From JAJQBJ01 sp964387095 (lineage in GTDB: Bacteria; Bacillota; Clostridia; Oscillospirales; Oscillospiraceae), in the NCBI GenBank assembly GCA_964387095.1, contig CAYLVH010000015.1, positions 1-28,950 of the forward strand: a stretch of DNA of 28,950 nucleotides, read 5' to 3'. The notes below the pieces were generated by a model, which made no database searches, was not told the origin of the DNA, and saw only the letters and a program-made list of their open reading frames with translations. Shown piece after piece: positions 7,481-14,316 of the stretch. Positions within the stretch are counted from its first letter, which is position 1, and each line of letters opens with the position of its first letter. The position numbers were made by a program, and so were the translations under genes.

Positions 7481-9097
7481 TTAACCCTTTGCCTGTGCCT
7501 GCTTTGCAGCCTTAGCGGCGTCAAATTTAGCCAGCATAGCGGAGGGATCCACATGACCACGCTCGAAGCGAGGGCACTTCTCGTAGCCGGGGATACCAGC
7601 CAGATATTTTGCAATGCCCTTCAGCTCTTCCAGAGGATAGCGCTGCATCATGCAGATGGTCTCCATCAGGGGGGAGCCGCCGCCATGGACGCCGGCAACA
7701 GCCTGAGCAGCCTCGAAGGAGTCGCACAGCTTGTTCTCCATCATGCGCATAACGCGATGGGTGTTTTCAGCGGACCAAGCGGGATTGCGGACAATGTACT
7801 TGTTGCACAGCTCAGCGGTCTCAGGAGCGAAGTAGCTCTCCTCAGTGGGCAGGGATGCGCAGATACCGCCGGTCAGGTCAGCCAGGGTCTCATACTCATG
7901 ATAGATGTTGTGACCAGCCAGACGACGGCCAGCGTTGGTCAGGATCTCGTCAGGCACCTGCTGGCCGGACGCGAACTTGACGGAACGATAGGCAGCGCAC
8001 TGACCAGCAGCGAACACCAGCTCAGCAGTCTGGATGATGTCGCAGAGCTTGTCACGGACATGGGACTCCTTGGCAATGTCATTGACCTCAGCCACCAGAG
8101 CGGCCTGGGAGGCAATGCACTCGGAAACGGCGGTCTTGCAGCCGGTGTAGGAATGACGATGATAATGGGCAAACATCAGGGCCAGATAGCCGGCAAAGCG
8201 GCAGACACCCTCGTTCTCCAGGCCGTCCATGAAGACACGGCTGTTGGGCACGAACACATCGTCGAAGATGGTCAGGGACTCCACGTCGCCGATCTTTGCA
8301 AAGGGAGCTTCCAGATGGGTGCGCTTGTGATGCAGTCCAGGCAGAGCCATCAGCTTCAGGCCGGGCCAGTCAGCGGGCAGAGCGAACGCAACTGCGTACT
8401 CAGCATCCTCGGAATCCATGAACTTGGTGGGGTTGGCGATGATCTCATCCACATAGGGAGCATTGGAGTTGCAGATCTTGGCGCCGCGGACGATAATGCC
8501 CTTGGTGGGGGTGCCGTCGATGTCAACGCCGTCCACATCCCGAGCGATGATGTGCAGGAACTGATCGGGGTCGGGCTGCTGGTGAGCTCTCTTATACTTC
8601 TTGTTACGGGAGCCCTTCACGTCGGTCTGAGCGCAGTTGCAGACCAGATCGTTGTCCTGGCAGTATTTGATGTACTTCAGCAGGCGCTGATGATAAACGG
8701 TGCCGCAGGCCTTGTCGCAGTCATAGGTGACAGAATACAGAGCGTTCAGAGCATCAGTACCCATGCAGCGCTGCATGCAGCCGCCCACACGGTGACAGAT
8801 CAGGCGGGTCATCAGCTGCTTCTTCAGCAGGTCGTCCTGAGACTGGTTGATGTGGGTGCAGCGGTTATGCACGGAGCCATCAGCCTCAGTGACGACGCAA
8901 ACATCTGCGTAATCGGGATCGTTAGCGGTGTCATAGCACTGCTTCATGACATAGGTGCCGCCCTGAATCCAGTCAGCCAGGTCACGCTCAGCGCCCTGCT
9001 TGCCGTTGGAACGGTCAACACACTTGCCGTTCAGATAGACATTCGGCTTCATAGCCAGCAGTCTAGCCTTGTACTGTTCATAAGTACCGATAGCCAT
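7481..9097 (-). CDS. 4-hydroxybutyryl-CoA dehydratase-type flavin/[4Fe-4S] enzyme (HpaB/AbfD superfamily)
   Basis: Member of the 4-hydroxyphenylacetate-3-hydroxylase / 4-hydroxybutyryl-CoA dehydratase superfamily, 538 aa. The ATG at 9097 has GGAGG eight bases upstream. The [4Fe-4S] ligands of AbfD from Clostridium aminobutyricum (Cys99-x3-Cys103, His292-x6-Cys299) are matched by Cys107-x3-Cys111 (GGCMQRCMG) and His313-x6-Cys320 (HRHSYTGCK). This marks a radical dehydratase rather than a flavin hydroxylase, which lacks the cluster. Other shared stretches are HINQSQDDL, GIIVRGAK and VFVPNSRVF. It is about 50 residues longer than AbfD, with extra residues near 189-200 and an Ala/Lys/Gln-rich tail. 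AbfD converts 4-hydroxybutyryl-CoA to crotonyl-CoA and is oxygen sensitive. Crotonase and hbd downstream fit that chemistry, but the differences and the SDR/BKACE context allow another 4-hydroxyacyl-CoA. Confidence 0.88.
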   Translation of the reverse strand: MAIGTYEQYKARLLAMKPNVYLNGKCVDRSNGKQGAERDLADWIQGGTYVMKQCYDTANDPDYADVCVVTEADGSVHNRCTHINQSQDDLLKKQLMTRLICHRVGGCMQRCMGTDALNALYSVTYDCDKACGTVYHQRLLKYIKYCQDNDLVCNCAQTDVKGSRNKKYKRAHQQPDPDQFLHIIARDVDGVDIDGTPTKGIIVRGAKICNSNAPYVDEIIANPTKFMDSEDAEYAVAFALPADWPGLKLMALPGLHHKRTHLEAPFAKIGDVESLTIFDDVFVPNSRVFMDGLENEGVCRFAGYLALMFAHYHRHSYTGCKTAVSECIASQAALVAEVNDIAKESHVRDKLCDIIQTAELVFAAGQCAAYRSVKFASGQQVPDEILTNAGRRLAGHNIYHEYETLADLTGGICASLPTEESYFAPETAELCNKYIVRNPAWSAENTHRVMRMMENKLCDSFEAAQAVAGVHGGGSPLMETICMMQRYPLEELKGIAKYLAGIPGYEKCPRFERGHVDPSAMLAKFDAAKAAKQAQAKG

Positions 9098-9178
9098 TGT
9101 TAATTCCTCCACTTTCATTTTAGAGTGTCATTTATTTATCTGCAAATGCCTTGTGGCCTTTACACATACAAAAGGCTT

Positions 9179-9273
9179 CCGGGCGCCGTCCACGCCCTTC
9201 CCGGGGCTGGCAGCCATATTCATTTTCATTTCCAGCCGAAAGCCGGCACATCAGGTCCTATTCAAAATGTGCC
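9179..9273 (-). other. Stem-loops between SDR-A and dehydratase genes
   Basis: GGCACAT at 9245-9251 pairs with ATGTGCC at 9267-9273 directly after the SDR-A stop. A GC-rich stem (GGGCG 9181-9185 with CGCCC 9193-9197, or the wider CCGGG/CCCGG pair 9179-9204) follows. A 14-bp palindrome (CCATCAATTGATGG, 9272-9285) overlaps the SDR-A stop. No T-tract follows on the minus strand, and I see no gene in this 177-base gap. Confidence 0.4.
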
Positions 9274-9274
9274 A

Positions 9275-10066
9275 TCAATTGATGGTCATGCCGCCGTCCA
9301 CAGGGATCAGGACGCCGGTGAGATAACCGCCAGCGGCAGAAGCAATGAAGTTGACGACGGAAGCGATCTCAACGGGCATTGCATAGCGGCGCAGGGAAAT
9401 CATGCGCTGAACAGCGGCGGCATTCTTCTCATCCGCCATCTGATCCTTGGTCATGTCGGTCAGGACATAGCCAGGAGCGACGGTGTTGCAGGTGATGCCG
9501 AAGCGGGCCAGCTCATTGGCCATGATACGGGTCAGATGGGTCACAGACGCCTTGGCGGCACCATAGACGGTATCGCCAATGGGGCTCTTGATGCCGGCAG
9601 CAGAGGACATGTTGATGATACGATAGGGGTGGGTGCCCTTCTCGCAGCCCTGTGCCCTCATCTGCAAAGCGGCCAGCTGGCTCAGGAAGTAAACAGCCTT
9701 CAGGTCGGCGTTCATGATGTTGTCATAGTAACCCTCGTCCATATCCACCATCTTCTTGGGGATACCGCCAACACCGGCGTTGTTGACCAGAATATCCAGC
9801 CGGCCAAACTCAGCTACGGTCTTCTCGATCAGGTTCTTCCGGGACTCAGCGCTGGTGACGTCGGTAGCAACGCCCAGGGCCTTGCCGCCCTCAGCGATGA
9901 TCTCAGCCGCCACGGCGTCGCACTGCTCCTGCTTACGGCCGGTGATGACAACCATCGCACCATAGCCAGCCATAGTGTGGGCGATTGCATTGCCAATACC
10001 CCGGGTGGAACCGGTGATGATGGCAACCTTGCCATCCAGACGGTAAGAGGGAAGTTCATAAGCCAT
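9275..10066 (-). CDS. SDR family NAD(P)-dependent oxidoreductase (SDR-A), first gene of the operon
   Basis: Classical short-chain dehydrogenase/reductase, 263 aa. TGSTRGIG is at 18-25, NNAG about 95-98, and the catalytic residues are Ser155, Tyr168 and Lys172 (MSSAAG...YGAAK). VTGVLIPVDGG-like residues close the fold at the C terminus. The ATG at 10066 has AAGGAG upstream. It resembles glucose/gluconate dehydrogenase-like and FabG-like SDRs; the exact substrate cannot be assigned. It differs clearly from SDR-B in this operon, so the two are not a recent duplication and may act on different positions or stereocentres. It is the promoter-proximal gene, with a leader of about 105 bases. Confidence 0.9.
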   Translation of the reverse strand: MAYELPSYRLDGKVAIITGSTRGIGNAIAHTMAGYGAMVVITGRKQEQCDAVAAEIIAEGGKALGVATDVTSAESRKNLIEKTVAEFGRLDILVNNAGVGGIPKKMVDMDEGYYDNIMNADLKAVYFLSQLAALQMRAQGCEKGTHPYRIINMSSAAGIKSPIGDTVYGAAKASVTHLTRIMANELARFGITCNTVAPGYVLTDMTKDQMADEKNAAAVQRMISLRRYAMPVEIASVVNFIASAAGGYLTGVLIPVDGGMTIN

Positions 10067-10177
10067 ATCAATTTCTCCTTTTCAGCATCCTGTTAGTTCA
10101 TAATTGCAGGTGTTCTTGATCCAATTGGGGATGTTGTAACCTAGGTGTTGCGTCCATCCTCTATTTCATGCAGTTAT

Positions 10178-10206
10178 ATTGTACCACAATTGAATTTACT
10201 CTGCAA
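10178..10206 (-). promoter_or_regulatory. Predicted promoter of the seven-gene catabolic operon
   Basis: On the minus strand TGGTACAAT is an extended -10 (TACAAT at 10178-10183). A poor -35 (TTGCAG, 10201-10206) lies 17 bases upstream. Transcription would start near 10171, about 105 bases before the first ATG. A weak -35 with an extended -10 fits an activator-dependent promoter. Confidence 0.6.
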
Positions 10207-10267
10207 GATTTCCAGCTGTCACAAACTTGGGAAAATTGCAAAAAATTGCGGGTTTGCTTTACGAATT

Positions 10268-10303
10268 ACCCAAAAATATCTGTTTACCCAAAAACATCTG
10301 TTT
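10268..10303 (-). repeat. Tandem 18-bp direct repeat upstream of the operon promoter
   Basis: Two adjacent copies of ACCCAAAAAYATCTGTTT (10268-10285 and 10286-10303) differ at one base. On the minus strand each reads AAACAGATRTTTTTGGGT. The copies start about 62 bases upstream of the -35, and the 18-bp period is near two helical turns. This is the usual arrangement for an upstream activator bound to tandem sites. No regulator gene lies next to it. Confidence 0.6.
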
Positions 10304-10326
10304 AGCCGCCAGATTTCTATTCGTTT

Positions 10327-10782
10327 TTAATGAAATCGTTTCCATCCTTCATCTTTTCGGAGGCGCCGCCAGAGGAGGTTCAGCAGTAAGCTCAAAAGCG
10401 CTCCGGTGACAAAGCCAAAAATGTCCAGCCACACATCCCCGATTTCGCCGCTGCGCCCCGGCACAAACAGCTGGATTGTCTCATCCACCAGGGGTGTGAA
10501 AACCGCCGCCGCAGGGAGCAGGAGCAAGCCGTTTCTCTGCCCCCATCCCCGGAGGGTGGCCACGTCCAGAACCCCCAGGATCAAATACTCTGAAAAATGG
10601 GTAGCCTTCCGCACAATATGCTCGGTCAGCCCCACAGGCAGATGGAGCCCCCGGAAGATATCCTTCAGCACTGTCAGAACAGCTCCGCTCTCCTGGGAAG
10701 AGATCCCAGCGGGAACCATGGAGTGCCCCCAGATAAAGCAAACCCAGAGAGCTGTCGCTGCGGTCAGCAGCCAAAGCCCCAT
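10327..10782 (-). CDS. VanZ-like family membrane protein
   Basis: Small integral membrane protein, 151 aa from the ATG at 10782. A TTG at 10794 would overlap the TGA of the transketolase gene (TTGA) and add four residues; neither start has a strong ribosome site, so this choice is uncertain. VanZ-family signatures are visible: HIVRKATHFSEYLILG (about 55-70) and DETIQLFVPGRSGEIGDVWLD (about 100-120), among four predicted membrane segments, the first being a signal-anchor-like WLLTAATALWVCFIWG. VanZ itself gives low-level teicoplanin resistance by an unknown mechanism; most family members have no assigned function. It follows the transketolase genes without a gap and is probably co-transcribed with them. 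Confidence 0.85.
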   Translation of the reverse strand: MGLWLLTAATALWVCFIWGHSMVPAGISSQESGAVLTVLKDIFRGLHLPVGLTEHIVRKATHFSEYLILGVLDVATLRGWGQRNGLLLLPAAAVFTPLVDETIQLFVPGRSGEIGDVWLDIFGFVTGALLSLLLNLLWRRLRKDEGWKRFH

Positions 10783-10790
10783 TCCACGCT

Positions 10791-11735
10791 TCAAGCCTTG
10801 CAGAACCCTTCTGCAACCTCGACAATGTGCTCAGCACTCAGGCCGAACTGCTTCAACAAATCGGAGGCCGGACCGGAATGTCCATATTCGTCGTTGACGC
10901 CAATGCGCCTGACCGGGGTAGGCAGCTTCTCACTCAGCAGACTACAGACCGCCTCTCCCAGGCCGCCAATGATAGAGTGCTCCTCGCAGGTGATGATCTT
11001 GCCGCAGTCCCTGGCGGCAGCCAGGACAATCTCCTCGTCCAGGGGCTTGATGGTGGCCAGGTTGATGACGCGGGCGGAAATGCCCTTGGTCTCCAGGACC
11101 TTGGCAGCCTCCACCGCCTCATTTACCATCAGGCCGGTGGCGATTATGGCAAGATCCTTGCCCTCCCGCAGCAGCTCGCCCTTGCCGATCTCAAAGGTGA
11201 AGTTTTCGGGGTCGTGGATCACGGGTACAGCCAGACGGCCAAAGCGGATATAGACAGGGCCAACATACTCATAGGCAGCCTTGACAGCCGCCTTTGCCTC
11301 CACATCGTCAGAGGGCGACAGGACCACCATGCCAGGGATGATGCGCATCAGGGCAAAATCCTCACAGCACTGATGAGAAGCCCCGTCCTCGCCCACGGAG
11401 ATACCGCCATGGGTTGCGCCGATCTTCACATTCAGGTGAGGGTATCCCACCGTGTTGCGCACCTGCTCAAAGGCGCGGCCAGCGGCAAACATGGCAAAGG
11501 TAGACACAAAGGGAACCAATCCAAAGGTGGACGCGCCGGCGGCAGCGCAGACCATGTTGGCCTCCGCAATGCCGCAGTCAAAGTGGCGGTCAGGATACGC
11601 CTTCTGGAAGGTGCCGGTCTTGGTCGCGCCCGCCAGGTCGGCGTCAAAAACGATGAGATCCGGAGCCGTCGCGCCCAGTTCCTTCAGGGCGTTGCCGTAG
11701 CTCTCACGAGTAGCGATTTTCTTAACATCTGCCAT
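10791..11735 (-). CDS. Transketolase, C-terminal subunit
   Basis: Second half of a split transketolase, carrying the pyrimidine-binding and C-terminal domains (314 aa). With the N-terminal half it transfers two-carbon ketol units in the non-oxidative pentose phosphate pathway. The ATG at 11735 has GGAGG nine bases upstream. Recognisable parts are DADLAGATKT, FDCGIAEANMVCAAAGAS with the Glu that activates thiamine diphosphate, FEQVRNTVGYPHLNVKIGAT, HGGISVGEDGASHQ, and the C-terminal domain with EEHSIIGGLGEAV. The start codon lies one base past the stop of the N-terminal-half gene, so translation is probably coupled. Split transketolases are common in clostridia, where they may supply pentoses when oxidative pentose enzymes are absent. 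Confidence 0.95.
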   Translation of the reverse strand: MADVKKIATRESYGNALKELGATAPDLIVFDADLAGATKTGTFQKAYPDRHFDCGIAEANMVCAAAGASTFGLVPFVSTFAMFAAGRAFEQVRNTVGYPHLNVKIGATHGGISVGEDGASHQCCEDFALMRIIPGMVVLSPSDDVEAKAAVKAAYEYVGPVYIRFGRLAVPVIHDPENFTFEIGKGELLREGKDLAIIATGLMVNEAVEAAKVLETKGISARVINLATIKPLDEEIVLAAARDCGKIITCEEHSIIGGLGEAVCSLLSEKLPTPVRRIGVNDEYGHSGPASDLLKQFGLSAEHIVEVAEGFCKA

Positions 11736-11736
11736 C

Positions 11737-12582
11737 TTATATCGCCTCCACTTCTGCAAGCTGAGCATTCAGCTCATCCATTGCGATCTGATATTCCTCA
11801 TCATTGGGAGCCTTGCCGTGCCAACCAGCCTGACCCTCCATGTAGCTGACTCCCTTGCCCTTGGTGGTCTTCATCACGATGGCAAAGGGCTTGCCCTTGG
11901 TGGCCTTGGCCTCTTCTATCGCGTCTTCAATCTGCCGGAAGTCATGGCCGTCGATTTCCTTCACGCCAAAGCCGAAGGCAACCAGCTTATCCACGATGGG
12001 ATAGGGGTTCATAACATTCTCCACCTTGCCGTCAATTTGCAGGCCGTTGTTGTCGATAATCACGCACAGGTTGTCCAGGTGATAATGGGCGGCAAACATC
12101 ATAGCCTCCCAGACCTGGCCCTCCTGTATCTCACCATCCCCCAACAGGGTGTAGACGCGGCAGGTCTTTCCAGTCTTCTTGGCGGCCAGCGCCATGCCGG
12201 CGGCGGTGGAAACCCCCTGGCCCAGAGAGCCGGTGGACATATCAACGCCAGGTACGGTGTTCATATTGGGATGGCCCTGCAAATAGCTGTCAATATGACG
12301 CAGGGTGGGCAGATCCTCCACAGGGAAAAATCCGCGATATGCCAGAGCGGAGTATAGTCCCGGAGTCGTATGGCCCTTGGACAGGACAAAGCGGTCACGA
12401 TCCTCCCACCTGGGATTCTTCGGGTCCACATTCAGTTCCTTGAAATAAAGATAAGTGAACAGATCTGCGGCGGAAAGGCTTCCGCCAGGATGTCCTGCCT
12501 TTGCACCGTGGATAGAGGTGATCACACCCATGCGCACTTTGCAGGCCATTGCCATCAGTTGCTTCTTCTCGGCTACCGTCAT
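11737..12582 (-). CDS. Transketolase, N-terminal (thiamine diphosphate-binding) subunit
   Basis: First half of a split transketolase, 281 aa. The ATG at 12582 has AAGGAG nine bases upstream; an upstream in-frame start has no ribosome site. The protein shows AKAGHPGGSLSAADL (substrate/ThDP region), SKGHTTPGLYSAL, STGSLGQGVSTAAGMALA, and the ThDP-Mg motif starting GDGEIQEGQVWEA and ending in IDNNGLQIDG about 30 residues later. It is the first gene of an operon with the C-terminal half and the VanZ-like gene, driven by a near-consensus promoter at 12657-12685. Confidence 0.95.
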   Translation of the reverse strand: MTVAEKKQLMAMACKVRMGVITSIHGAKAGHPGGSLSAADLFTYLYFKELNVDPKNPRWEDRDRFVLSKGHTTPGLYSALAYRGFFPVEDLPTLRHIDSYLQGHPNMNTVPGVDMSTGSLGQGVSTAAGMALAAKKTGKTCRVYTLLGDGEIQEGQVWEAMMFAAHYHLDNLCVIIDNNGLQIDGKVENVMNPYPIVDKLVAFGFGVKEIDGHDFRQIEDAIEEAKATKGKPFAIVMKTTKGKGVSYMEGQAGWHGKAPNDEEYQIAMDELNAQLAEVEAI

Positions 12583-12656
12583 AATGCAACACTCCTTCTT
12601 TTCATAGCTCCCCATCCTTCCAAGCTGATGGAAGCTTTTGACGGGTCCATAATCTT

Positions 12657-12685
12657 ATAATACTAATGTATTTTTCATTTGTCAA
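12657..12685 (-). promoter_or_regulatory. Strong predicted promoter of the transketolase operon
   Basis: On the minus strand a consensus TTGACA (12680-12685) is followed after 17 bases by TATTAT (12657-12662). The leader is about 65 bases and contains a small hairpin (CTTCCA/TGGAAG, 12617-12634). Confidence 0.8.
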
Positions 12686-12716
12686 ACAATCTTTCCCCTC
12701 CCCTATCAAATGGGGC

Positions 12717-12766
12717 AAAAATTCAGCAGGGGATACGCTCTGATATGCTCCACCGTATCCCCTGCT
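12717..12766 (-). terminator. Rho-independent terminator after dpaB
   Basis: AGCAGGGGATACG at 12725-12737 pairs perfectly with CGTATCCCCTGCT at 12754-12766. On the minus strand GAATTTTTG follows. It separates the dpaAB operon from the transketolase promoter. Confidence 0.85.
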
Positions 12767-12773
12767 CCCTTTA

Positions 12774-13352
12774 CTATTTCAAAACCGGCTGAAGCTGGCT
12801 GCCCTGCATGGCCGCTCGGATCGTCTCCGGGATCCGCCGGAAATCCGCCACCAGGGAGTTTGGCTTCCCCTGGGGGCTATCCTGCCCAAAGGGCACAAAG
12901 TAATAATTCTTCCGGCACATCAGCTCCCCGATATTCTTCAGGGAAATGCTCAATCCATCATTGGTAGAGGGTGCGATCACCACCGGTCTCAGGTTGCGCA
13001 GATGGGCCTTCACCGCCATGGTCACCGATGTATCGGTGACGCCGTTTGCCAGCTTTGCCAGGGTATTCCCTGTACAGGGCGCCACCAACAACACATCCAA
13101 CAGCTTTTTCGGCCCGATTGGCTCCGCCTCCCGGATGGTGGTAATCGCCTTCCGTCCGCAAATTTCCTCCATTCTCCGCAGGAAGTCCGCCGCCTGCCCA
13201 AACCGCGTATCTGTCACGGCGCTCAGCTCGGACACAATGGGGAACACCTCCGAAAACTCCGCCCCCACCTGTTCCAGCGCAGCCATCGCCTTATCCCAGG
13301 TACAGTAGGACCCGCAAAACGCAAATCCCACCCGCAGCTCCTCTTTACTCAT
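12774..13352 (-). CDS. dpaB: Dipicolinate synthase subunit B
   Basis: Flavoprotein-like subunit of dipicolinate synthase (SpoVFB), 192 aa. With DpaA it makes dipicolinic acid in the mother cell during sporulation; this is loaded into the spore core with calcium. The phosphopantothenoylcysteine-decarboxylase/UbiX-like fold is shown by FAFCGSYCTWDKA near the N terminus, VLLVAPCTGNTLAKLANGVTDTSVTMAVKAH (about 90-120) and IAPSTNDGLS. The ATG overlaps the dpaA TGA by four bases (ATGA), so translation is coupled. Its presence marks an endospore former. Clostridia lacking dpaAB use EtfA for this step, so having the pair is a useful lineage clue. Confidence 0.95.
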   Translation of the reverse strand: MSKEELRVGFAFCGSYCTWDKAMAALEQVGAEFSEVFPIVSELSAVTDTRFGQAADFLRRMEEICGRKAITTIREAEPIGPKKLLDVLLVAPCTGNTLAKLANGVTDTSVTMAVKAHLRNLRPVVIAPSTNDGLSISLKNIGELMCRKNYYFVPFGQDSPQGKPNSLVADFRRIPETIRAAMQGSQLQPVLK

Positions 13353-14206
13353 TTCTCACACTCCCGTATGCAGTGATAAATAACCCTTCGCAGGCTCTCC
13401 GCCGCAGTTTCCGGTGCATATTTTCCCGGAATCCCCAGGGCGTGAATGGCCTTAACTCCCACCCGTTCCGCCGCCACCCAGTCCACTCCGCCGGGCTTGC
13501 TGGCCAAGTCGATAACCAGCCCATTCCGGGGCAGCAGTTTGAGCCGCTCCGCTCCCAGCACCAGGGCCGGAACCGTATTAAAAACCAATCTCATTTCCAG
13601 CAGCACTGGTTCCAGGGCGGCGGTATCCGCCTGCTGCCACCCCTCTGCCCGGATCCGGGCGAAATCCCGCCAGGAACGCGCGGACACCGTCAGCTCCGCC
13701 CCCAGCCCCCGCAGCCGTTCCGCCAGGGCATAGCCGCACTTACCGCAGCCGATCACCAGGGCCTTCACCCCATGTATGGCACAGGGCAGCTCCTGCATGG
13801 CTACGCTGATGGCACCCTCCGCTGTGGGAACAGCATTTTCAATGGTCAGCTCCTCCCGGCTCAAATAGTTTGCCAGCAGAAAGCCCTGTTCCTCCGCCGC
13901 CTGGGTCAGTTCCTCCGTGAGCCCTCCCGCGCAGACCAGCTGACCCTCATCCAGGCAGCCCAATAGCTTTTCCAGCGGCACCCGCCGCTGGCTCAGGGGC
14001 GCCGTCAAAATCCCGCCGCTGTCAGCCGGTGGGATTGGCAAAATCACACAGTCCACGCCCCGGGCCACCTCTGCCACTTCCCTGTCTGGCCAGTTCTGCT
14101 CCTGCATCGCCAAATACCGGACGGAATGACCATCCTCCTCCAAAAGCTGCCCCAGACGCAAAAACCGTCGGTCTCCGCCCGCCATCAAAAATCTTTTCCG
14201 ATCCAC
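13349..14206 (-). CDS. dpaA: Dipicolinate synthase subunit A
   Basis: NAD(P)-binding subunit of dipicolinate synthase (SpoVFA), 285 aa. It oxidises dihydrodipicolinate, or its hydroxy precursor, from the lysine pathway to dipicolinate. The GTG at 14206 is chosen because AGGGGAG lies seven bases upstream; an upstream TTG (14242) has no ribosome site. The N-terminal domain begins RFLMAGGDRRFLRLGQLL. A Rossmann motif VIGCGKCGYALAERL lies around residue 150, followed by NTVPALVL and VIDLASKPGGVDW, both typical of DpaA. In Bacillus the operon is sigma-K dependent; I see no sigma-A promoter in the short gap before it, which fits sporulation control, but I could not identify a confident sigma-K or sigma-G site. 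Confidence 0.94.
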   Translation of the reverse strand: MDRKRFLMAGGDRRFLRLGQLLEEDGHSVRYLAMQEQNWPDREVAEVARGVDCVILPIPPADSGGILTAPLSQRRVPLEKLLGCLDEGQLVCAGGLTEELTQAAEEQGFLLANYLSREELTIENAVPTAEGAISVAMQELPCAIHGVKALVIGCGKCGYALAERLRGLGAELTVSARSWRDFARIRAEGWQQADTAALEPVLLEMRLVFNTVPALVLGAERLKLLPRNGLVIDLASKPGGVDWVAAERVGVKAIHALGIPGKYAPETAAESLRRVIYHCIRECEK

Positions 14207-14275
14207 CCTAACACTCCCCTTCGCTGTTTGCTTTCGAATCAATTCATTCTATTCAGGTTTCTGCGAAAGGTGATG

Positions 14276-14310
14276 AAAAAAAGCGCGTTGGGCTTTTTAG
14301 CCCCACGCGC
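14276..14310 (-). terminator. Rho-independent terminator after mobA
   Basis: GCGCGTTGGGC at 14283-14293 pairs with GCCCCACGCGC at 14300-14310 (one mismatch). On the minus strand a run of seven T follows at once. Confidence 0.85.
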
Positions 14311-14316
14311 ATCGCA

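Noticed and set aside
7442..9103. A 553-codon open frame on the plus strand opposite the dehydratase gene
   Set aside because: It mirrors a well-conserved gene, has no ribosome site or recognisable motif, and its His/Gly/Leu/Gln-rich composition is typical of the antisense frame of a GC-rich gene. The long plus-strand frames at 4726-5505, 5502-6545, 6473-7396, 9125-10096 and 19025-20617 fail for the same reasons.
12586..12656. Riboswitch in the transketolase leader
   Set aside because: The leader is short, with only a 6-bp hairpin and no THI-box or other known motif.
14207..14275. Sporulation sigma-factor promoter before dpaA
   Set aside because: A GAATA-like -35 is present, but no matching -10 at the right distance; not strong enough to list.
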